NCBI GenBank assembly: GCA_016199325.1
Contig: JACQGW010000157.1
Span: 1-6,249, forward strand
From: Chloroflexota bacterium
Lineage (GTDB): Bacteria; Chloroflexota; Dehalococcoidia; JACQGW01
Length of the DNA stretch: 6,249 nucleotides
Direction: 5' to 3'
This document shows positions 1 to 3,999 of the stretch, piece by piece (the first letter of the stretch is position 1; the number at the start of each line of letters is the position of its first letter). The notes under the pieces are model-generated. The model was not told the DNA's origin, did not search any database, and saw only the letters and a program-made list of their open reading frames with translations. Position numbers and translations under genes: made by a program.

Positions 1-167
1 CCCACCAAGTCCCCTCGAACCTTGCGCTTCGGGGTCTTGCGCCAACCGACCTTGCCCGGCTTTGTCTGGCCCGGCGTACCGGTGAGTCCACACTTCACCG
101 CTCCAGGGTGAGACCATCGACTGGTTGCACGAAAAAAAGGTTAGCGCGGTTTCGACAGACAACGAAC

Positions 168-210
168 CGCCAAGACGCCAAGATCGCCAAGGAACACGCC
201 AAGAACGCCG
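168..210. repeat. Degenerate CGCCAAG short tandem repeat
   Basis: The heptamer CGCCAAG occurs exactly at 168-174, 176-182, 185-191 and 197-203, and a fifth, degraded copy (CGCCG) starts at 206. The copies are separated by 1, 2, 5 and 2 bases, so the period is irregular. Similar loose arrays built on an xCGCCAAGxA or xCGAAGGAx theme occur as dispersed intergenic elements in many GC-rich environmental genomes. That comparison is from general knowledge and was not tested here. It is too short and irregular for a CRISPR array. Confidence 0.6.
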
Positions 211-224
211 GTTAGTCATGACGA

Positions 225-290
225 GGTTTCTGGTTGATGGTTTATGGTTTCTCGTTAGGACGATGCTCCTCGAACCACAAACCAGAAACC
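225..290. repeat. Imperfect 18-bp inverted repeat
   Basis: The arm at 225-242 (GGTTTCTGGTTGATGGTT) is matched at 16 of 18 positions by the reverse complement of 273-290, leaving a 30-base loop. The GGTTTNTGGTTT theme also recurs inside the loop around 239-250. The block is richer in A and T than its surroundings. It could fold as a hairpin downstream of the minus-strand cyclase gene, but there is no clean U-tract, so I do not call it an intrinsic terminator. A dispersed repeat or a remnant of a small mobile element is equally possible. Confidence 0.5.
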
Positions 291-303
291 AGCAAACCCG
301 TCC

Positions 304-984
304 TTACTCGCCATCGACGACGGCGTAGGCTCGGACAGGGAATGACGCGACCCCCACGAACGCCATCGGAGCGGCGTGAAGGCGAAAGCCGCTCGGCGGC
401 AGCGCGTCGAGGTTGCGCAGATTCTCGACGATGGGGATCCGGGCGCGGAGCAGCGCTGTGTGGACCGGCCGCTTCGGATCGGTTGTGTCGTCCACGTTCA
501 GGAAGTCGACGCCGAGCAGGATGGCGCCCTCGTCGATCAAGCGGGCGGCCGTCTCGGCGACCAGGAACGGGCTCTCCTGCCAGTAGCGGTCCGTCTCCCA
601 ATGGGCGTCGAGCCCGGTGCGCAGGAGGACGGCGCGGCCGCGCCAGGGACCGGCGCCGAGATCGGCGGGCCGGATGGCGCGCTCGGGACGAGAGCGGACG
701 TCCACGACGACACCCGGCACGTCGGCGGCGGCCTCCAGCGGCATGCCGGCGAAGTCCGGCAGGCTGGGATCGCGGTGGTAGGGCGAGTCAAGATACGTGC
801 CCACACCGGCCACGACGCTGACCTGGGAGAAGGTCAGCTCGCACTGCCCCTGATATCGCGCGCGGGACGCCTCGTGGGTGAGGAAGGCCGTGATCGACGG
901 TCCCGGAATGCCAGGGTAGGTCCGCATGCCGTTGGCGATCGGGTGGCTCAGGTCGACGATCCGCCGGCTCACAGGAATACCCAC
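304..984 (-). CDS. Cyclase-family hydrolase (kynurenine formamidase-like)
   Basis: A 226-aa protein of the cyclase / kynurenine formamidase-like metal hydrolase family, whose members hydrolyse amide or lactone-type bonds; the substrate here is unknown. The N-terminal VDLSHPIANGMRTYPG (residues 10-25) is the usual family opening. The metal-binding region lies at residues 60-70, and the HTALLRARIPIVENLRNL block (175-192) matches the conserved C-terminal part. The canonical HxGTHxDxPxH motif reads GVGTYLDSPYH: two metal-ligand histidines are Gly60 and Tyr64, while Asp66, His70, His175 and Glu187 remain. The start is GTG at 984, chosen for the strong GGAGGTGA at 999-992, seven bases upstream. An in-frame GTG a few codons later is less well placed. 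The stop is TAA at 306-304. The gene is divergent from the CoxM-like gene and appears monocistronic in this window. No signal peptide is seen, so it is probably cytoplasmic. Confidence 0.88.
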   Translation of the reverse strand: MGIPVSRRIVDLSHPIANGMRTYPGIPGPSITAFLTHEASRARYQGQCELTFSQVSVVAGVGTYLDSPYHRDPSLPDFAGMPLEAAADVPGVVVDVRSRPERAIRPADLGAGPWRGRAVLLRTGLDAHWETDRYWQESPFLVAETAARLIDEGAILLGVDFLNVDDTTDPKRPVHTALLRARIPIVENLRNLDALPPSGFRLHAAPMAFVGVASFPVRAYAVVDGE

Positions 985-1088
985 CGTGTTCTCACCTCCA
1001 GGTCTCTGCTAACCATACGGCGAACCGAACCCGCCCGGCTAGGGCCGAACGCCACAGTGATCGCCGGGAAAAGTGGGCGGGTTGCACA

Positions 1089-1117
1089 TTGCCTCGGTGC
1101 AGTCGAAATGGAATAAT
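1089..1117 (+). promoter_or_regulatory. Candidate sigma70-type promoter for the CoxM-like gene
   Basis: TTGCCT at 1089-1094 (4 of 6 to consensus), a 17-base spacer, and AATAAT at 1112-1117 (5 of 6). The -10 sits in one of the few AT-rich spots of this GC-rich intergenic region. A transcript would start near 1124, leaving a leader of about 100 bases before ATG 1227. This is sequence matching only. Confidence 0.35.
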
Positions 1118-1226
1118 AGCACCATCGCGAAGATACTGCCGGAGGAACGTGCCCGTCTGGCCGAGGAAGGCTTGGCCGCCGGCGGCCCGCGCGAGAAGGG
1201 GTAGGCAGGGAGCGACAGGGAGCAAG

Positions 1227-2105
1227 ATGAAGCCTCCAGCGTTCGAATATCTGAGTCCGCGCTCGTCTGAAGAGGCCCTCAGTATCCTGGCCGAGCAGGG
1301 CGAAGAAGCCAAGCTGCTCGCCGGCGGACAGAGCCTTATGCCCCTCCTCAACTTCCGACTGACCCGACCCGGGATGCTCGTGGACCTGAACCGCATCGCG
1401 GGTCTGGACACGCTGACGTACGACGGCGCCACCGGAGAGGTCGTCTTCGGGCCGATGGTGCGACAGATCGACGCCGAGCGGTCGCCCCTGGTGCAGTCCC
1501 ATTGTCCCCTGCTGGTCGAGGCGCTGAAGCACATCGGCCATCGGGCGATTCGGAACCGGGGGACGGTTGGCGGCAGTCTGGCCCACGCCGATCCCGCCGC
1601 CGAGCTGCCGCTGATGCTGGTCGCGCTCGGCGGGCGCGTCAAGCTGGCCAGCCGGCGCGGCGAGCGCTGGCTGCCGGCCGAGGAGCTCTTTCTTTCCTAC
1701 CTGACCACGGCGATCGAGCCGGACGAGATGCTGGCCGAGGCGCGCTTTCCGGCTCAAGCGCCGACGGCCGGCTGGGCTTTCGAGGAGTTCAGCCGCCGGC
1801 ACGGCGACTTCGCCCTGGCGGCCGCGGCCGTCGTCGTGGGCTTCGACGAGGCCGGACAGATCGCGGAATCGGCGATCGCGATTGCCGGCGGGGGCGCGAC
1901 GCCGCTGCGGGCGACCGTTGCGGAGCAGGCGCTCCGCGGTCGGCGTCCCGGTCGCGACGTCGTGGTCGAGGCGAGCAATCTGGCGTCGGCGGCTTGCGAG
2001 CCGGAGCCCGACATCCACGGCTCAGTCGAGTATCGACGGGCGCTCATCGCCACGCTCGTCGAGCGGGCGCTGGTGAAGGCGAGCGCGCAGGTAGCTCTGG
2101 TGTAA
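1227..2105 (+). CDS. CoxM-like FAD-binding subunit of a xanthine dehydrogenase/CO dehydrogenase-family enzyme
   Basis: A 292-aa medium subunit of the molybdenum hydroxylase family, which passes electrons between FAD and the iron-sulfur subunit. Both FAD-binding signatures are present: LLAGGQSLMPLLNFRL (residues 30-45) and TVGGSLAHADPAAELP (113-128). A substrate-enzyme medium subunit C-terminal domain follows, with RRHGDFALAAAAV and the closing SVEYRRALIATLVERAL helix. The length is normal for CoxM/XdhB-type proteins. ATG 1227 is chosen because the family N-terminus (FEYLSPRSSEEAL) starts right there and GGGAG lies upstream at 1218-1222; an upstream extension to 1089 reads as basic, non-homologous sequence. 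No molybdopterin large subunit or 2Fe-2S small subunit is adjacent, which is unusual because these genes normally cluster. The substrate (CO, purine, nicotinate, an aldehyde or other) cannot be assigned. Confidence 0.93.
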   Translation: MKPPAFEYLSPRSSEEALSILAEQGEEAKLLAGGQSLMPLLNFRLTRPGMLVDLNRIAGLDTLTYDGATGEVVFGPMVRQIDAERSPLVQSHCPLLVEALKHIGHRAIRNRGTVGGSLAHADPAAELPLMLVALGGRVKLASRRGERWLPAEELFLSYLTTAIEPDEMLAEARFPAQAPTAGWAFEEFSRRHGDFALAAAAVVVGFDEAGQIAESAIAIAGGGATPLRATVAEQALRGRRPGRDVVVEASNLASAACEPEPDIHGSVEYRRALIATLVERALVKASAQVALV

Positions 2106-2295
2106 GTGGTACACTCATCGCGCTGATCGGCGCGCTCCCCCTGCTGAGCGGGCGCGTCCCCGCTCTCGGACGATTGCCGGGCGACATCGTCATCCAGAGC
2201 GACGGCATCACGTGCCTATTCCCTTCGCGACTGGGCTGCTGCTCTCCATCGTTCTGACGGTTCTTCTGAATCTGACCATTCGGCTGTTCCGTTGA
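2102..2295 (+). pseudogene. DUF2905-like small membrane protein, frameshifted and lacking a start
   Basis: Two frames together spell a DUF2905-type protein. From 2111, one frame gives TLIALIGALPLLSGRVPAL followed by GRLPGDIVI and ITCLFP. From 2224 the next frame continues FATGLLLSIVLTVLLNLT and IRLFR, ending at TGA 2293-2295. The family pattern is an N-terminal hydrophobic helix, the GRLPGDI signature, a YFP-type strand and a second hydrophobic helix. Joining the frames needs one extra base at about 2222-2224, in a CCC/TT run. The N-terminal helix also seems about six residues short, and no ATG, GTG or TTG lies in frame before it; the frame runs back into the CoxM-like stop codon. I read it as a decayed or fragmentary gene, or as sequencing errors. 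DUF2905 proteins have no established function. Confidence 0.7.
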
Positions 2296-2300
2296 GCACG

Positions 2301-2329
2301 TTGACCGGCGAGCAGGTGCGCGCTATGAT
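2301..2329 (+). promoter_or_regulatory. Near-consensus sigma70-type promoter
   Basis: TTGACC at 2301-2306 and TATGAT at 2324-2329 each match consensus at 5 of 6 positions, with an ideal 17-base spacer. This is the best promoter-like match I noticed in the window. Transcription would start near 2336. It is followed by AAGGAG (2377-2382) and ATG at 2391, eight bases on, a textbook initiation site. That ATG is not in frame with the permease that follows, so the promoter and start may have belonged to another gene or to an intact earlier version. Confidence 0.6.
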
Positions 2330-2397
2330 CGTGGCCGTTTTACACGGCGACATGACCGTTGTAGTCGGGCTAGTGGAAGGAGTCTGCAACATGAGAG

Positions 2398-3144
2398 GTG
2401 ACCCCATGGCTTCACTGTTTGATGGCACGCGACCAGGAGCTTCAGTTGCCTTCCGCCCTCCACTGGATCGGCACCGACGAGTACGGGCGGGACATCTTGA
2501 GTCGGCCCATCTACGGCGCTCGGGTGTCCCTCGGAGTGGGCGTGGCGGCGGTCGTGCTGGGTGCCAGCGTGGGCGTGGCGGCCGGGCTGGCTGCCGGCTA
2601 CTGGCAGGGCTGGATCGAAACGATCGTGATGCGTATCTGCGACTCGCTGCTGGCCTTCCCGGCCATCCTGCTGGGCATCGCCCTGGCCGTCCTGTTTCAG
2701 CCCGGCGTGGTGAACGTGGCGCTGGCCACCGCGAGCATCAGCGTGCCCCAGTTTGCCCGCATTGCCCGGGCCGGTGCGCTGCAGGAGAAGCACAAGGAGT
2801 ACGTGACGGCCGCGCGGGTGCTGGGCGCCTCAGACCGGCGGATCGTGCTGCGCCACATCCTGCCCAACGTCACGTCGCCCATTATCGTGCAGGTGAGCCT
2901 ATCCATGGCGTTTGCCGCCCTGCTGGAGGCCGGCCTCAGCTTCCTGGGACTTGGCGTGCAGCCGCCGGAGCCGTCCTGGGGCTCGATGCTGAACACCAGC
3001 CGCCGCTTTCTGCGCGACACCGCCTGGTATGCCATTGCGCCCGGCTTCGCGCTCACCCTGTTGCTGCTGGGGCTGAACTTCCTGGCGGACGGTCTGCGCT
3101 CGGCGCTCGACCCCCGCGGCCGGCGGGCTACGGCGAATGAGTGA
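2398..3144 (+). CDS. Dpp/Opp-type ABC transporter permease, N-terminally truncated
   Basis: An inner-membrane permease of the dipeptide/oligopeptide/nickel ABC importer family (DppC/OppC type). Family hallmarks are LPSALHWIGTDEYGRDILSR near the N-terminus, about five hydrophobic segments, the EAA loop that docks on the ATPase (EYVTAARVLGASDRRIVL, then ILPNVTSPIIV), LEAGLSFLGLGVQPPEPSWG, and a normal end (GLNFLADGLRSALDPR). DppC proteins usually run 270-300 residues with a first membrane helix about 60 residues before the GTDE motif. Here that part is absent. GTG 2398 gives 248 aa and ATG 2422 gives 240; TGA at 2392-2394 blocks any longer start. Neither start has a well-spaced Shine-Dalgarno; the good one serves the out-of-frame ATG 2391. 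No DppB, ATPase or binding-protein gene is adjacent. Probably a 5'-truncated, non-functional copy, though translation of a shortened protein is possible. Confidence 0.8.
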   Translation: MTPWLHCLMARDQELQLPSALHWIGTDEYGRDILSRPIYGARVSLGVGVAAVVLGASVGVAAGLAAGYWQGWIETIVMRICDSLLAFPAILLGIALAVLFQPGVVNVALATASISVPQFARIARAGALQEKHKEYVTAARVLGASDRRIVLRHILPNVTSPIIVQVSLSMAFAALLEAGLSFLGLGVQPPEPSWGSMLNTSRRFLRDTAWYAIAPGFALTLLLLGLNFLADGLRSALDPRGRRATANE

Positions 3145-3145
3145 G

Positions 3146-3166
3146 GCGTCATGCGTCATGCGTCAT
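3146..3166. repeat. Three perfect tandem copies of GCGTCAT
   Basis: GCGTCAT is repeated without interruption at 3146-3152, 3153-3159 and 3160-3166, starting two bases after the permease stop codon. Its origin and role are unknown. Replication slippage, part of a dispersed intergenic repeat, or a protein-binding array are possible. Confidence 0.75.
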
Positions 3167-3189
3167 GGGGCGGTTCGTGGTACGCACTT

Positions 3190-3211
3190 CCCGGCGCACC
3201 GGGGTATCTTT
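3190..3211 (+). terminator. Weak candidate terminator hairpin after the permease
   Basis: CCCGG at 3190-3194 pairs with CCGGG at 3199-3203 around a CGCA tetraloop, followed by GTATCTTT. The stem is only 5 bp and the T-tract is poor. It sits between the permease stop and the next promoter, where a terminator would be expected. Support is weak. Confidence 0.25.
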
Positions 3212-3237
3212 CCAAAGGCCGGTGAATGGGGTATACT
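3209..3237 (+). promoter_or_regulatory. Promoter for the riboswitch transcript
   Basis: TTTCCA at 3209-3214 (4 of 6), a 17-base spacer and TATACT at 3232-3237 (5 of 6). The predicted start near 3244 is about 14 bases before the first P1 base of the aptamer, the arrangement expected for a riboswitch leader. Confidence 0.55.
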
Positions 3238-3257
3238 GTGCCCGGCTATCCTGACCT

Positions 3258-3378
3258 GCGCTGAACCGGCGGCTCGGACCGCCGGACGGGGGACCCGTTT
3301 CGTGGGGTGAATTGCCTCCGGTTGGCATAGGGACCGGCCAACGCCGGCCCCGAACCCGTCAGCTTACCTCGTAAGCGC
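3258..3378 (+). ncRNA. Cyclic-di-AMP riboswitch (ydaO-yuaA leader)
   Basis: This matches the conserved ydaO-yuaA aptamer, which senses c-di-AMP. P1 is closed by GCGCT (3258-3262) with AGCGC (3374-3378). A perfect 7-bp hairpin follows (CCGGCGG 3266-3272 / CCGCCGG 3279-3285). The conserved core blocks appear in order: GGGGGACCC (3288-3296), GGGGTGAAT (3304-3312), a variable stem built on CCGGTTGGC (3318-3326), CCCGAACCCGTCAG, and then CTTACCTCGTAAGCG up to 3377. The last two blocks are nearly identical to the family consensus, with one U replacing A in CUAACC. It lies between a promoter and a small two-gene unit in the same orientation. Known targets of the class are mostly cell-wall hydrolases and ion or osmolyte transporters; the gene downstream here is of unknown function. 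Confidence 0.93.
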
Positions 3379-3404
3379 CGCTCGCCGAACAACGGGAGGG
3401 GCGC
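3375..3404 (+). promoter_or_regulatory. Predicted riboswitch expression platform (Shine-Dalgarno-sequestering hairpin)
   Basis: GCGCCGCTC (3375-3383) can pair with GAGGGGCGC (3396-3404) at 8 of 9 positions around a 12-base loop. The right arm covers much of the Shine-Dalgarno GGGAGG (3394-3399) and reaches the base before GTG 3405. The left arm shares 3375-3378 with the 3' strand of aptamer helix P1, so P1 and this hairpin exclude each other. No U-tract follows, which favours translational rather than transcriptional control. As drawn, ligand binding would stabilise P1 and free the ribosome site. This is a hand-derived fold. Confidence 0.5.
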
Positions 3405-3764
3405 GTGATCAAGACACGGCCGTCATCGCACCGGGAGGCCGGGGGGCTGGCATCTCATCTGTCCGCCGAAGCGATCCCCTACGCCGACGAGATTGTCGAG
3501 GCGTGGAAGTGGGAAGACCCCTGGCTGGTCCCGTATCTGGAGCGGCTGCCGCGCATTCTGTACTACGCGATGAAGGGCCTGCCGCCCAGTCGTATTGCCG
3601 GTTGTTTGCCCGGCCTGCATCCGGTTGACGCGCGCGCGATCGAGCGCGTCCTGCACCTCGTCGCCGGCGAAGTCAGGCGACGCGCAGAGCGGGACCGGCA
3701 GCTCCAGCGGCGTCGAGCCGTTACCCCGGGCAGTCAGAGATTGGGGGAGAGAGTCGATGGCTGA
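3405..3764 (+). CDS. Uncharacterised 119-aa protein under c-di-AMP riboswitch control
   Basis: I do not recognise this protein. It starts at GTG 3405, with GGGAGG at 3394-3399 five bases upstream and the riboswitch immediately before it. It is predicted mostly helical and soluble, with no signal peptide or membrane helix. Residues 22-58 contain an aromatic-rich stretch (PYADEIVEAWKWEDPWLVPY). Residues 52-90 (YYAMKGLPPSRIAGCLPGL and on to the RVLHLVAGEV helix) have the spacing of a helix-turn-helix: a helix, a GLPPSRIAG turn, then an amphipathic helix. The tail (88-119) is rich in Arg and Gln. Its last 8 bases overlap the start of the XRE-like gene, which suggests translational coupling and a joint role. 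A DNA-binding or partner-protein role is an inference from the shape and the neighbour only. Confidence 0.75.
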   Translation: MIKTRPSSHREAGGLASHLSAEAIPYADEIVEAWKWEDPWLVPYLERLPRILYYAMKGLPPSRIAGCLPGLHPVDARAIERVLHLVAGEVRRRAERDRQLQRRRAVTPGSQRLGERVDG

Positions 3765-3999
3765 ATACGCCCCGTTTGCCGATTGGCTCGCCGCGTCGAT
3801 GCAGCAGCACGACCTCAGCCGGCTCGACGTCGCCGCTGCGCTCCGGGTCTACTACAACGTGCTGCTGGACTGGCTCAGCGGCGCCGCAACGCCAACTCCC
3901 CAGGAAGTCAGCCGGCTGGCCGAGTACTTCGAGGTGCCGTCGGGGCAACTGGTCGCCCTGGTAAGGCTGGACGAAGAGCCCGAGCCCGCTATCGGCTGA
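3757..3999 (+). CDS. Small XRE-like helix-turn-helix protein
   Basis: An 80-aa protein that is little more than one Cro/C1-type DNA-binding domain. FADWLAASMQQHDLSRLDVA, continuing through AALRVYYNVLLDWLSG (residues 7-42), fits helices 1-4 of the HTH_3 fold. PTPQEVSRLAEYFEVPSGQL (46-65) matches the usual ending, in which a Pro-rich turn leads to a helix and a second short helix. The recognition helix (RVYYNVLLDWLSG) has Tyr-Tyr-Asn where many XRE proteins have Ser or Arg, so the DNA site cannot be guessed. ATG 3757 has a purine-rich GGGGGAGAGAG (3743-3753) close upstream and overlaps the previous gene by ATGGCTGA. It is therefore on the riboswitch transcript. Its last 11 bases overlap the 3' end of the converging CpaE/TadZ-like gene. 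Likely a transcriptional regulator with unknown targets. Confidence 0.8.
   Translation: MAEYAPFADWLAASMQQHDLSRLDVAAALRVYYNVLLDWLSGAATPTPQEVSRLAEYFEVPSGQLVALVRLDEEPEPAIG

Larger units (their letters stand above)
1..303. other. Left-edge region without a convincing gene
   Basis: No reading frame here has a credible start, ribosome binding site and recognisable protein. The stretch is heterogeneous. Positions 1-120 are GC-rich and open in more than one frame without homology I can name. Positions 165-210 hold a degenerate short repeat and 225-290 an AT-richer inverted repeat. The region lies beyond the stop codon of the minus-strand cyclase gene, so it would be its 3' flank. A minus-strand gene running off the left edge cannot be excluded. 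Confidence 0.5.

Noticed and set aside
1..96. Possible minus-strand gene starting at about 96 and running off the left edge (Lys/Arg-rich translation, fairly GC-rich third positions).
   Set aside because: The Shine-Dalgarno-like GGAG is too close to the GTG, the opposite frames are equally open, and no family is recognisable in the roughly 30 codons visible.
168..290. CRISPR array.
   Set aside because: Repeats are only 7 bp with 1-5-base gaps; no 20-40-base repeats with uniform spacers and no cas genes.
1097..1204. Plus-strand 35-codon frame upstream of the CoxM-like gene, protein-like in its second half (ILPEERARLAEEG).
   Set aside because: Its GTG lies upstream of the transcript start predicted from the 1089-1117 promoter and lacks a Shine-Dalgarno; too short to support.
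1089..1226. N-terminal extension of the CoxM-like gene to 1089.
   Set aside because: The added 46 residues are Arg/Pro-rich with no family similarity, while ATG 1227 has a ribosome site and the family N-terminus begins there.
2216..2228. Programmed -1 frameshift producing a full DUF2905 protein.
   Set aside because: No canonical slippery heptamer or downstream pseudoknot is apparent, and the first half also lacks a start codon, so decay or a sequence error fits better.
2292..3140. Long plus-strand frame beginning at TTG 2292 and including the good ATG 2391.
   Set aside because: It is the shadow of the permease: Arg/Gly/Pro-rich, no membrane pattern, no family. The permease frame has clear conserved motifs.
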